64,000 bases of DNA from Flexivirga meconopsidis (GTDB lineage: Bacteria; Actinomycetota; Actinomycetes; Actinomycetales; Dermatophilaceae): assembly GCF_026162425.1 (NCBI RefSeq), contig NZ_JAOBQJ010000002.1:434001-498000 (forward strand), read 5' to 3'. The translations under genes and the position numbers were made by a program. The notes below the pieces were generated by a model, which saw nothing but the letters and a program-made list of their open reading frames with translations, was not told where the DNA came from and searched no databases. Shown here one piece after another: positions 16,725 through 24,798 of this stretch (positions are counted from its first letter, which is position 1; every line of letters starts with the position of its first letter).

Positions 16725-17459
16725 TCAGGAGATATTCTCGTCGATCCACTCAGACATGGTGGTGAGGATCACGTTTCCGGTGCAGACGGTTCCGAGCTCC
16801 GTGTCGTACTGACTTGTGAGCCATTGGGCGTTCTCTACATTGAGGTTGGAATTGAAGTCGTGGCCGACCCACATGGGCTTTGAAGTCCAGCCTCTGCCTG
16901 CTTTGTGCGCCAAGTGGGCGGCACGATTCACGACATCACCCATATAGACGACGTCGTTCAGGCCGCTGCCGTTGTAGCCGGCTTTGATCATCAGGACCCT
17001 GCCCCAGTCGACCCCGATTCCAAGGGTGAGTTCGTCATAGCCCCGCTTGCTGAGATGCTTGTTCAGGAGTTTGCTGAGTGTGTTTGCGCGGCAGGCTACG
17101 GTGAAGACGTCGTCGATATCGGACTTGCGCGGGGTGTTGTAGGTGGCCCAAACGCAGTCGCCAACGATGTTGACCTCGCGCACGTAGGGGTCGCTATTAA
17201 GCGCGGCGACCATCTCGGAGATGAAGGCACGGTACAACTTGGCCAGCGCGGGGCGTTTGTACTTCGTGGTCAGTGCTGAAGAGTCGCGGATGTCGATGAA
17301 GATCGCTGAGCAGCGACCGTAGAAGCCGTTGGCGTAGGTCAGTCGATCACGGTCCGGCAATGCGTCTACCTCCTCGAACTGGCCGGCCGGCTGGTTGAGG
17401 ATGTCAGCGATTCTTGCGGAACTGTCGACGTAGGAATAGGGCTTAAAGTTGCCGTCCAT
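16725..17459 (-). CDS. pycC: PycC-like class III nucleotide cyclase (second cyclase of the operon)
   Basis: 244 residues from ATG at 17459. One class III cyclase homology domain: first metal Asp in CSAIFIDIRDSSALTTKY, second in VNIVGDCVWATYNTP, then LGIGVDWGRVLMIKAGYNGS and DVVYMGDVVNRAAHLA. The transition-state Asn is present but the usual Arg four residues on is His. The DIRdSS, NIVGDCVW and KAGYnGSGlnDVV patterns are what I associate with PycC, the pyrimidine cyclase of Pycsar anti-phage systems, which makes cCMP or cUMP. It is third in an operon with a PycTM-like effector and another cyclase. An adenylate or guanylate cyclase with a different role is the alternative. Confidence 0.78.
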   Translation of the reverse strand: MDGNFKPYSYVDSSARIADILNQPAGQFEEVDALPDRDRLTYANGFYGRCSAIFIDIRDSSALTTKYKRPALAKLYRAFISEMVAALNSDPYVREVNIVGDCVWATYNTPRKSDIDDVFTVACRANTLSKLLNKHLSKRGYDELTLGIGVDWGRVLMIKAGYNGSGLNDVVYMGDVVNRAAHLAHKAGRGWTSKPMWVGHDFNSNLNVENAQWLTSQYDTELGTVCTGNVILTTMSEWIDENIS

Positions 17460-17508
17460 CGTTAGGACCCGACCTGCGCGATCGCTGCGGAGAGGGCAGG
17501 CCGGCTCG

Positions 17509-18204
17509 TCACGGAGACCACCACCAGGTGGACCCATAGATGCGGTAGCCGAGGTCCTGAGTCCCGAGGTCCTTCCATCGGTCCTCGCCGTTCTTGGTGC
17601 TGTACTTGGCCTCTTTGTTGAGCCGCCCGTAGACGGCGGCGCTGACGTAGCTCGGGTAAACTGGGTCGAGCGCGGCCATTTTAGCGGCGTTGTTCGCTGC
17701 ATTGCTAACCCAGACCAAGTCGTTGCTGCCCCGTACTCCCGCGCGGATCACGTGGATCGTGGAGGTGTCGATACCGACTCTGTGTCTGAGGGTGTAAGTC
17801 GACTTAGGGTACTGGCTCTTTATTGCGGGCTGGATCAACTCTTTGGCAACCCAGTTGATTCTCAGGGCTGCTTTAGCAGCGTTCGAGTTCTTGCTGTCAC
17901 CCAGGAACACTCCCATCACGCGGTCGCCGTCGAATGCTGTGATGGTGCCGTCGTGGTGGCGGATCATCCGGGAGCTGGCGTAAAGGAACGTCTTGTAGAT
18001 CTCCGCCGAGAAATGCCACTTTTTGCCTTTCACCATCTGCGTCGACCCCGCAAGATCCGCGTAAAGGACCGTTGCGTCGAGCGTCACTGCGAGGTTGCTG
18101 AGCGCGACGTCATCAGTGGCGGGCACAACGCGACCGTCGCGGGTGACCCATTGCTCGCGGAGCGTCTTGGTGACGAAATCTTCGAGCTCAGTGCGAATGG
18201 TCAT
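17509..18204 (-). CDS. Class III nucleotide cyclase homologue (first cyclase of the operon)
   Basis: 231 residues from ATG at 18204, 15 bases after the effector stop. The cyclase domain has the metal Asp residues in ATVLYADLAGSTQMV and ITAFDGDRVMGVFLGD, then HRVGIDTSTIHVIRAGVRGS and LVWVSNAANNAAKMAAL, where Asn is kept and Arg is Lys. It differs clearly from the next cyclase (49 bases downstream) and is not a recent duplicate. Class III cyclases act as dimers, so the two could form a heterodimer with complementary half-sites or make different messengers. Reported Pycsar operons carry one cyclase, which makes this arrangement unusual. Codon use is more AT-rich than in the flanks. Confidence 0.78.
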   Translation of the reverse strand: MTIRTELEDFVTKTLREQWVTRDGRVVPATDDVALSNLAVTLDATVLYADLAGSTQMVKGKKWHFSAEIYKTFLYASSRMIRHHDGTITAFDGDRVMGVFLGDSKNSNAAKAALRINWVAKELIQPAIKSQYPKSTYTLRHRVGIDTSTIHVIRAGVRGSNDLVWVSNAANNAAKMAALDPVYPSYVSAAVYGRLNKEAKYSTKNGEDRWKDLGTQDLGYRIYGSTWWWSP

Positions 18205-18219
18205 GATCGGTGGTGTCCA

Positions 18220-18711
18220 TCAAGTCGTGGCCGCGATGACGGTACCGACGGCGAGCAGCAGCACCGCGATAGCGAGGGCGAGCAGGCTCCAACTGCTGAA
18301 GAGATACTTCTGTCGGGCGACGGTTGCGTTTGCCCAGATCTGATTAGCCAGCTGTTTGCCTGTCTCGTCGGGGTCCCCCAGCATTCTCATCAGGTCCGCG
18401 TGGTGGGCATCCGGATCCTTCTTGTACTTGCGGGCAACGTGCTCGTAGTAGATGAGCGAGGTGGGCTCGCCCACCTTGAGCCGCGGAACGACCACGTACA
18501 GGGCCAGTGCAGTCGCGGCCAGCAGTGCGACCAGCCCAGCAACGACGAAGAAACGTGCGGTACAGGAAAGCTGGGTCGAGTGGTCGAACAATGCGTTGGC
18601 GGCCAGACCTCCGAACACCCCAGATCCGGCTAGCGAGCCAGCGGCTTTGGTGTCGGCGAACCGGAGCCAGTCGTTGGTGTGCTCAAGCACCCTCCACAAG
18701 TTGTCGGTCAT
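18220..18711 (-). CDS. pycTM: PycTM-like membrane effector of a Pycsar system
   Basis: 163 residues from ATG at 18711, with AGGAG seven bases upstream. The N-terminus NDWLRFADTKAAGSLAGSGV matches the AD-K-A motif of the Pycsar effector (PycTM, DUF5706-type) domain. A hydrophobic hairpin follows (FFVVAGLVALLAATALALYV), then a soluble stretch with IYYEHVARKYKK and QIWANATVARQKYLF, and a final helix WSLLALAIAVLLLAVGTVIA. In Pycsar, cyclic pyrimidine nucleotides bind the effector and membrane integrity is lost, aborting infection. It heads the operon and is followed at once by two cyclase genes, which supports the reading more than the domain alone. Confidence 0.8.
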   Translation of the reverse strand: MTDNLWRVLEHTNDWLRFADTKAAGSLAGSGVFGGLAANALFDHSTQLSCTARFFVVAGLVALLAATALALYVVVPRLKVGEPTSLIYYEHVARKYKKDPDAHHADLMRMLGDPDETGKQLANQIWANATVARQKYLFSSWSLLALAIAVLLLAVGTVIAATT

Positions 18712-18769
18712 CTCGCTCCTCCGAGCTGTGCTGCCTGCGGTCACTAAATCCGGCCTGAGTAGTCGGCCT

Positions 18770-18803
18770 GTGTGGGGTGTCACCGAGCGGTAACACCCCA
18801 CAC
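18770..18803 (-). terminator. Terminator hairpin of nrdJ
   Basis: GTGTGGGGTGT (18770-18780) pairs exactly with ACACCCCACAC (18793-18803) across a 12-nt loop, 30 bases beyond the nrdJ stop in the direction of transcription. It insulates the island operon, whose first start is at 18711. Confidence 0.8.
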
Positions 18804-18832
18804 ACGTTGCATCTGCCGAATATGGCGCGCTT

Positions 18833-21760
18833 TCAGCTGCAGCCGCTGGTCGAGCCGCAACCCTCGCAGACGTAGCAGGAACCGGCGGGGCGCATCTTGG
18901 TGCCACAGGTCATGCAGATCGGCGCGTCCGCGGCCTTGCCCTGGAACTTCTCCAGCAGCTCGGCCGAGGAGTGGATCTCACCGGACACCGCTCGCGCATC
19001 GGCCGCACCCGAACCCGACTCGAGGTCGGACTCGGCCGCATCGGCGCCGGCGCTCGCGGAGTCGTCGGCCTGCTCGACCTCGTCGCTCTTCTTGGAGGTC
19101 GCACCGACCGACTGCGAGTAGGACGCGATCTCGTCGGCAGCCTCGTCGGCGTCGTCGCGCTCCTCGGCATACGAGCCGGTCTCGAGCTGGCGGGCCCGCT
19201 CGGCGGCGGTGTGGATGCCCATGAACGAACGGGTCTCGAAGTCCATGTGATCCAGCGCCAGGCGGCGGAAGACGTAGTCCATGATCGACTGCGCCATGCG
19301 CACGTCCGGGTCGTCGGTCATGCCGGCCGGCTCGAACCGCATGTTGGTGAACTTCTCGACGTAGGTCTCCAGCGGCACGCCGTACTGCAGCGCGACCGAG
19401 ACGGCGATCGAGAACGCGTCCATCATCCCGGCCAGGGTCGAACCCTGCTTGCCGAACTTCAGGAAGAGCTCACCGAGCTGACCGTCGTCGTAGGTGCCGG
19501 CGGTGAGGTAACCCTCGGCGCCGCCGACCGCGAACGAGGTGGTCTGGCTGCCCCGGCGCTTGGGCAGCCGGCGACGCACCGGGCGGTACTCCACGACCTT
19601 CTCCGGCTCGGCTGCGGCCTCCGTGCCCACGGACTTGTCCGACTTCTTGCCGTCGGACAGCGGCTGGCCCACCTTGCAGTTGTCGCGGTAGACCGCGAGC
19701 GCCTTCAGCCCGAGCTTCCAGCCCTCGAGGTGCACCTCAGCGATGTCGTCGACGCTCGCGCTCTCGGGAAGGTTGACGGTCTTGGAGATCGCGCCGGAGA
19801 GGAACGGCTGCACCGCCGCCATCATCCGCACGTGACCCATCGGAGCGATCGCCCGCTCCCCCATCGCGCAGTCGAAGACCTCGTAGTGCTCCGGCTTGAG
19901 ACCGGGCGCGTCGATGACGTGGCCCTTCTCGGCGATGTGCTCGACGATCGCCTCGATCTGCTCGTCCTGGTAGCCGAGCTTGGCCAGCGCCCGCGGGATC
20001 GTCTGGTTGACGATCTGCATCGATCCGCCGCCGACGAGCTTCTTGAACTTCACCAGCGAGAAGTCCGGCTCGATGCCGGTGGTGTCGCAGTCCATCATGA
20101 AGCCGATGGTGCCGGTCGGCGCGAGCACCGAGGCCTGCGCGTTGCGGTAGCCGTTGCGGGCACCGGTCTCCACGACGTCGGCCCAGGCCTTGGTCGCGTA
20201 ACGGTGCACCTCGGAGTCCATCGCGTCCAGCGTGCGGACCGCGTCGTTGGCGGCCTGGTGCTTGCGCATCACCCGCTGGTGCGCCTCGGCATTGCGGGCG
20301 TATCCGGCGTAGGGGCCGACGATGCCGGCCAGCTCCGCCGAGCGCTTGTATGCCGCGCCGGTCAGCAGCGAGGTGATGGCCGCCGCGAGCGACCGGCCGC
20401 CCTCGGAGTCGTAGCCGTGGCCGGTGGCCATCAGCAGCGCGCCGAGGTTGGCGTAGCCGATGCCGAGCTGACGGTAGTCGCGCGTGGTGTCGCCGATCGC
20501 CTCGGTCGGGAAGTCGGCGAAGCAGATCGAGATGTCCATCGCGGTGATGACCAGCTCGGCGACCTTCTGGAAGGTGGCCGCATCGAAGGTGTCGTCCTCG
20601 CGCAGGAACTTCAGCAGGTTGAGGCTGGCCAGGTTGCACGAGCTGTTGTCCAGCGACATGTACTCCGAGCACGGGTTGGACGCGGTGATCCGGCCGGTCT
20701 CGGGGTTGGTGTGCCAGGCGTTGATCGTGTCGTCGTACTGGACACCCGGGTCGGCGCACTCCCAGGCGGCCTTGTTGATCTTGTCGAACAGCGTGCGGGC
20801 GTCGACCTCCTCGATCACCTCGCCGGTGTGCCGGGCACGCAGCCCGAACGAGGTGCCGTCCTGCACCGCGCGCATGAACTCGTCGGAGACCCGCACCGAG
20901 TTGTTGGCGTTCTGGTACTGGACCGAGGTGATGTCCTTGCCGCCGAGGTCCATGTCGAAGCCGGCGTCGCGCAGCGCGCGGATCTTGTCCTCCTCGCGCG
21001 CCTTGGTCTCGATGAACTCCTCGATGTCGGGGTGGTCCACGTCGAGCACGACCATCTTGGCCGCGCGCCGGGTCGCGCCACCGGACTTGATGGTGCCCGC
21101 GGACGCGTCGGCGCCGCGCATGAAGGAGACCGGGCCGGAGGCGGTGCCACCGGAGGACAACAGCTCCTTGGAGGAGCGGATGCGGGAGAGGTTGAGGCCG
21201 GCGCCCGAGCCGCCCTTGAAGATGAAGCCCTCTTCCTTGTACCAGTTGAGGATCGAGTCCATCGAGTCGTCGACCGACAGGATGAAGCAGGCCGAAACCT
21301 GCTGGGGCGACTTGGTGCCCACGTTGAACCAGACCGGGGAGTTGAAGCTGAACACCTGGTGCAGCAGCGACCAGGTCAGCTCGTGCTCGAAGATCTCGGC
21401 GTCCTGCTCGGTGGCGAAGTAGCCGTGCTCCTTGCCCGCCTTGACGTAGGTGAGCACGACCCGGTCGATGAGCTGCTTCAGGCTCGTCTCACGGGCCTGC
21501 GTGCCGAGCGCGCCACGGAAGTACTTGGTGGTGACGATGGTCGAGGCGTTCAGCGACCAGTCGGCGGGGAACTCCACGCCACGCTGCTCGAAGATCGTCT
21601 CGCCGGTCTTCCAGTTCTGCTGGACGACGTCGCGCCGCTCCCAGGTGACCTCGTCGTACGGGTGCACGCCGGGCGTGGTGAAGATGCGCTCGACGGTCAA
21701 CCCCTTCCCAGCGCTCGTGGCGCGACGGGACTGCGGGCTGACGTCTGCCGTGTCGGTCAT
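18833..21760 (-). CDS. nrdJ: Vitamin B12-dependent (class II) ribonucleotide reductase
   Basis: 975 residues from ATG at 21760, with GGAAG upstream. It reduces ribonucleotides to deoxyribonucleotides using adenosylcobalamin, so it works with or without oxygen. Seen: FSFNSPVWFNVG, GGSGAGLNLSRIR, the NPCSEYMSLDNSSCNLASLN active-site segment with Asn-Cys-Glu, the PTGTIGFMMDCDTTGIEPD loop and a C-terminal zinc/redox region ending CMTCGTKMRPAGSCYVCEGC. An Asp/Glu/Ala-rich linker (about residues 870-930) precedes that end. Lies 116 bases downstream of nrdR under the same promoter with NrdR boxes. Confidence 0.97.
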   Translation of the reverse strand: MTDTADVSPQSRRATSAGKGLTVERIFTTPGVHPYDEVTWERRDVVQQNWKTGETIFEQRGVEFPADWSLNASTIVTTKYFRGALGTQARETSLKQLIDRVVLTYVKAGKEHGYFATEQDAEIFEHELTWSLLHQVFSFNSPVWFNVGTKSPQQVSACFILSVDDSMDSILNWYKEEGFIFKGGSGAGLNLSRIRSSKELLSSGGTASGPVSFMRGADASAGTIKSGGATRRAAKMVVLDVDHPDIEEFIETKAREEDKIRALRDAGFDMDLGGKDITSVQYQNANNSVRVSDEFMRAVQDGTSFGLRARHTGEVIEEVDARTLFDKINKAAWECADPGVQYDDTINAWHTNPETGRITASNPCSEYMSLDNSSCNLASLNLLKFLREDDTFDAATFQKVAELVITAMDISICFADFPTEAIGDTTRDYRQLGIGYANLGALLMATGHGYDSEGGRSLAAAITSLLTGAAYKRSAELAGIVGPYAGYARNAEAHQRVMRKHQAANDAVRTLDAMDSEVHRYATKAWADVVETGARNGYRNAQASVLAPTGTIGFMMDCDTTGIEPDFSLVKFKKLVGGGSMQIVNQTIPRALAKLGYQDEQIEAIVEHIAEKGHVIDAPGLKPEHYEVFDCAMGERAIAPMGHVRMMAAVQPFLSGAISKTVNLPESASVDDIAEVHLEGWKLGLKALAVYRDNCKVGQPLSDGKKSDKSVGTEAAAEPEKVVEYRPVRRRLPKRRGSQTTSFAVGGAEGYLTAGTYDDGQLGELFLKFGKQGSTLAGMMDAFSIAVSVALQYGVPLETYVEKFTNMRFEPAGMTDDPDVRMAQSIMDYVFRRLALDHMDFETRSFMGIHTAAERARQLETGSYAEERDDADEAADEIASYSQSVGATSKKSDEVEQADDSASAGADAAESDLESGSGAADARAVSGEIHSSAELLEKFQGKAADAPICMTCGTKMRPAGSCYVCEGCGSTSGCS

Positions 21761-21876
21761 GTCCAACTTCCTTCCAGAACCGGATCGGTGAATTGCCTGA
21801 AATTGCTTGATGCTGCTTGCTATTGGTCGTTCATCAACGGCGGGTGGCGTATGACGCCAGCCCTCTCGTCGCCCAC

Positions 21877-22377
21877 TCATTCATTGTCGTCGGGACCACC
21901 GACAGTGGCTTCCGGCTCGACGCCGATGGGCTCGCGCTCGGCCCGCAACAGGGTGATCGCGGCCTCGAAGTCCTCCAGCCCCTCAAAGGCCTGGTAGACG
22001 CTCGCGAACCGCAGGTAGGCCACCTCATCGAGGCTGCGCAGCGGACCCAGGATCGCCAGACCGACGTCATGCGCGTCGATCTCGGCGGCGCCCTGTGCCC
22101 GGATGGACTCCTCCACCTGCTGCGCCAGCAGCGCCAGGTCGTCCTCGCTGACCGGACGGCCCTGACACGCCTTGCGCACGCCGACCAGCACCTTGCCGCG
22201 GCTGAACGGCTCGCTGGCTCCCGACCGCTTGACCACCGTGAGGCTCGCGGTCTCCAGCGTGGAGAACCGCTTGCCGCAGTTGGGGCACTGCCGGCGGCGC
22301 TTGATGCAGGTGCCGTCCTCACTGGTGCGACTGTCGACCACGCGGCTGTCGTCGTGACGGCAGAACGGGCAGTGCAT
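21877..22377 (-). CDS. nrdR: Transcriptional repressor NrdR
   Basis: 166 residues from ATG at 22377 (GGAG seven bases upstream). The N-terminal zinc ribbon has [20 protein letters not shown] and CPNCGKRF; the ATP-cone domain follows from [20 protein letters not shown]. NrdR senses ATP/dATP and represses ribonucleotide reductase genes. The nrdR-nrdJ arrangement and the paired boxes at 22495-22535 indicate autoregulation. The acidic tail after residue 150 is unremarkable. Confidence 0.97.
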   Translation of the reverse strand: MHCPFCRHDDSRVVDSRTSEDGTCIKRRRQCPNCGKRFSTLETASLTVVKRSGASEPFSRGKVLVGVRKACQGRPVSEDDLALLAQQVEESIRAQGAAEIDAHDVGLAILGPLRSLDEVAYLRFASVYQAFEGLEDFEAAITLLRAEREPIGVEPEATVGGPDDNE

Positions 22378-22494
22378 GGCGCTCCTCCTTCGAGGTCGGA
22401 CAGGGTCGTCGCACCCGCTGATCAAGCCCGGAGAAACCCGCTCCTGTGGATGAAGGTGTGGGTATCCGGTGGATGACTTGGGGACAACGTGTGG

Positions 22495-22569
22495 ACTAGA
22501 TGTGGATGAATCCCAACGATGTAACTACTAGATGTAGGGATGTTAGGCACCTGGACCACAAGCACGCAA
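22495..22569 (-). promoter_or_regulatory. nrdR-nrdJ promoter with two NrdR boxes
   Basis: Minus strand: -35 TTGCGT (22569-22564), 18-nt spacer, -10 TAACAT (22545-22540). Two copies of ACATCTAGT follow, at 22535-22527 and 22503-22495. They are exactly 32 bases apart, about three helical turns, as for the paired boxes NrdR needs. The first copy overlaps the expected start site, the second lies in the leader. Bases 22570-22689 show no gene. Confidence 0.7.
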
Positions 22570-22689
22570 GGCACCGGCGCGTCGTGTCGAATCTGTGCAG
22601 GTCAGGGGCCGATTGCGGGTGTGTCGTACGGCGTGTCGCGGGCCTCGCGAGCCCGAGTCGCCGATCGCCCCTACCCCTATGACAACAAC

Positions 22690-22725
22690 GGGCGGGTGCA
22701 GCACAATCCCGTGCTGCACCCGCCC
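22690..22725 (-). terminator. Terminator hairpin of the LysM gene
   Basis: GGGCGGGTGCAGCAC (22690-22704) pairs perfectly with GTGCTGCACCCGCCC (22711-22725) around the loop AATCCC, 65 bases past the LysM stop in its direction. The 413-base interval 22378-22790 therefore holds this terminator and the nrdR promoter, with no further gene visible. Confidence 0.8.
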
Positions 22726-22790
22726 ATTGCGTGAGTCCAGGACACGGTTGGACCCACGCTCTTGCTGTCGCCAACCGACAGCAAAGTCGA

Positions 22791-23204
22791 TCAGCGCGGC
22801 AGACTGAGCCGCTGACCGGCATGCACCTGCAACGAATTCAGGTCGTTCGCCTGCTGCACCTTGGCCACCGCGTCGCCAGTGGTCAGCTGCGGATAGGCGC
22901 GATGGGCCACCTCGGACAGCGTCTGTCCGGACTGCACGGTGACCGACTGCGGCTGGGCCGGCGGCGCCGCCCACGCACGGGCCGCCAGGGCACCCGACAG
23001 ACAAAGGACCAGCACCGCGGCACCGATCACCAACCGTCGGCCGCGAGCGGTGAGCCGGACTCCGACGCGCGCCGGGACCGCACGGCGCTGCGGCACCCCG
23101 GCGACCGTGGCGGTCGCGCCGGCGCCGGTCGGGACCGACCGCAGGCGACGCCGCGGGCGCGGCGGGACGGTCGCCGGCACTTCCCACTGGGTGACTGCAC
23201 TCAT
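22791..23204 (-). CDS. LysM-domain membrane protein, divergent from lexA
   Basis: 137 residues from ATG at 23204, with GGAGGAAGAG directly before it. A Pro/Arg-rich cytoplasmic tail is followed by one helix ([20 protein letters not shown]) and an extracellular LysM domain ([40 protein letters not shown]) that should bind peptidoglycan. A LysM protein divergent from lexA is a conserved actinobacterial arrangement, comparable to YneA/ChiZ-like SOS cell-division suppressors. SOS control is an inference supported by the LexA-like site at 23247. Confidence 0.85.
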   Translation of the reverse strand: MSAVTQWEVPATVPPRPRRRLRSVPTGAGATATVAGVPQRRAVPARVGVRLTARGRRLVIGAAVLVLCLSGALAARAWAAPPAQPQSVTVQSGQTLSEVAHRAYPQLTTGDAVAKVQQANDLNSLQVHAGQRLSLPR

Positions 23205-23246
23205 CTCTTCCTCCTGGACCATGGCCTCCGCCACCGCGCGCTGTTG

Positions 23247-23260
23247 CGAACGCGTGTGCG
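23247..23260. promoter_or_regulatory. Candidate LexA (SOS) box between the LysM gene and lexA
   Basis: CGAACGCGTGTGCG differs at one position from the Gram-positive LexA consensus CGAAC-N4-GTTCG. It lies 43 bases upstream of the LysM start in the 277-base divergent region. A second palindrome, TCGACACTGTCGA near 23293, may be another half-conserved site. No gene is seen between 23205 and 23481. Confidence 0.5.
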
Positions 23261-23481
23261 ATAGGACGTCTGTACGATGTATAGCACGGACGTTCGACAC
23301 TGTCGAGACACGCGTCGTACAGATGTTTGGCAACTGTGTCCGAAGCCCATACTCTTGTTTCACGAGCATCAGACAAGCACCGACCACCGACAGCCCCTCG
23401 GCGGTCGCGCGCGGACCCGGGCCGAAACATGCAGAACGGCGCGGGTTTTCGCGGACACGGGGTCGATCAGGAGATGAGGCG

Positions 23482-24201
23482 ATGGCGAAAGTTCACAAGC
23501 TGCCGGACCGGTCAGGTGAGAGCCTGACCACACGGCAGCGCAAGGTGCTCCAGGTGATCCGCAGCTCCGTCGCACGTCGCGGTTACCCGCCGAGCCTGCG
23601 TGAGATTGGCGATGCCGTCGGCCTCACCAGCCCGAGTTCGGTGGCGCACCAGCTGACGATGCTCGAGCGCAAGGGCTACTTGCGCCGCGACCCCAACCGA
23701 CCGCGCGCCATCGAGGTGATCGACCCCGAAGCCGGTCGCGACCAGCGCGGTGTCCGCGGCGGCTCCAGCGTGACCGCCGCCGACGAGACCAGCGTCGACG
23801 AGACGGGCCTGGGCGACGAGCGGCCGTCGGCGTCATACGTGCCGGTCGTGGGGCGGATCGCCGCCGGTGGCCCGATCCTGGCCGAGGAAGTCGTCGAGGA
23901 CGTCTTTCCCCTGCCGAAGCAGATCGTCGGCGAGGGCGACCTGTTCCTGCTGAAGGTGGTCGGTGACTCGATGGTCGATGCCGCGATCTGCGACGGCGAC
24001 TGGGTGGTGGTGCGCCAACAGCCGACCGCGAGCAACGGCGAGATCGTCGCCGCGATGCTCGACAACGAGGCGACGGTCAAGACGTTCAAACGCACCCGCG
24101 GAAAGGTGTGGCTGCTGCCGCACAACGAGGCCTACGAGCCGATCGACGGCGACGACGCCACGATCCTCGGCAAGGTCACCGCGGTGCTGCGCAGGGTGTG
24201 A
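23482..24201 (+). CDS. lexA: SOS repressor / autopeptidase LexA
   Basis: 239 residues from ATG at 23482, preceded by AGGAGATGAGGCG. Winged-helix N-domain ([40 protein letters not shown]), an Asp/Ser linker and the S24 peptidase domain. The self-cleavage Ala-Gly is in [10 protein letters not shown], the catalytic Ser in [11 protein letters not shown] and the Lys in EATVKTFKR. It represses DNA-damage genes until RecA-stimulated self-cleavage. The linker is somewhat long, as in other actinobacterial LexA proteins. Confidence 0.97.
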   Translation: MAKVHKLPDRSGESLTTRQRKVLQVIRSSVARRGYPPSLREIGDAVGLTSPSSVAHQLTMLERKGYLRRDPNRPRAIEVIDPEAGRDQRGVRGGSSVTAADETSVDETGLGDERPSASYVPVVGRIAAGGPILAEEVVEDVFPLPKQIVGEGDLFLLKVVGDSMVDAAICDGDWVVVRQQPTASNGEIVAAMLDNEATVKTFKRTRGKVWLLPHNEAYEPIDGDDATILGKVTAVLRRV

Positions 24202-24223
24202 GCCGGCGTACCCACGTTGCCGC

Positions 24224-24769
24224 TCAGCCGGTCGGCAGTTCGCCTATCAGCTGAGCGGCGGTACGGGCGAAGCTCAGCGCCTGCTCTTTCGTCGGGCGAG
24301 CGCCTGGTGCATGTGCCACGGTGTTGCGCACGAGCCGGAGGTTCCAGGCGGCATCGACGAACCGCGCATCGACGACGCCCGCCTCCCGCAACGCAGCCAG
24401 CACCCCGCGCGGCGCGGTACGGGTGCGCACCTGCGGGTCGACCTGCCGGGCCGCCTCGTTCATCCTGCGCTCCAGCACCGACCACGCGGTGAGGATCAAC
24501 CCGCTCGGGTCGTCCTCGGCACGATCGGCCCAGCCGTCCGGCAGGGATGCGCGCGGCCCGATCGCCTGGTCCCCCGCGGACTCGTCGGCGCTGGCCCGCG
24601 CCGACGCCAGTGCTTCGTCCAGCTCGAGTTGCACGCCGCCTCCGCTGAACCTGCGCAACCGGTCCAGCGCGCCGGCGATCTGCCGGCGGAAGATCAGGAT
24701 CGCCACCAGGAATGCGACCGGCCAGGACAGCACCGATCGGATAAGCTCGCTCACCTCACCGACATCCAT
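24224..24769 (-). CDS. Hypothetical single-pass membrane protein
   Basis: 181 residues from ATG at 24769. One N-terminal helix (VLSWPVAFLVAILIFRRQI) is followed by a soluble helical domain with GLILTAWSVLERRMNEAARQ and WNLRLVRNTVAHAPG; the RNxxAH pattern recalls HEPN/DUF4145-like helical domains. I do not recognise a function. It lies 29 bases after the sirtuin stop, in an apparent operon GPP34-sirtuin-this gene, and converges on lexA with 22 bases between stops. Confidence 0.7.
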   Translation of the reverse strand: MDVGEVSELIRSVLSWPVAFLVAILIFRRQIAGALDRLRRFSGGGVQLELDEALASARASADESAGDQAIGPRASLPDGWADRAEDDPSGLILTAWSVLERRMNEAARQVDPQVRTRTAPRGVLAALREAGVVDARFVDAAWNLRLVRNTVAHAPGARPTKEQALSFARTAAQLIGELPTG

Positions 24770-24798
24770 CCGGCGAGCGTAATTGAGCAGCGTGACGA

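Larger units (their letters stand above)
12840..18711 (-). mobile_element. Putative genomic island: recombinase module plus Pycsar-type defence operon
   Basis: All six genes face left between a LacI gene and the nrdJ terminator. Evidence for acquisition: a tyrosine recombinase with a full catalytic set, lower GC and more AT-rich codons in the cyclase genes, and complete absence of the GTATGNC heptamer that otherwise occurs roughly every 0.7 kb. The flanking genes are ordinary chromosomal genes. I could not find flanking direct repeats by eye, so exact ends and attachment sites are unknown; the right end lies between 18711 and 18770. Confidence 0.6.

Noticed and set aside
12840-18711. Prophage
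   Set aside because: No capsid, portal, terminase, tail or lysis genes; only recombinase and defence-type genes.
18971-21997. 1008-codon open frame antisense to nrdJ
   Set aside because: Mirror frame of a high-GC gene; composition is Arg/Gly/Val-rich with no domain, and nrdJ on the other strand has full family motifs.
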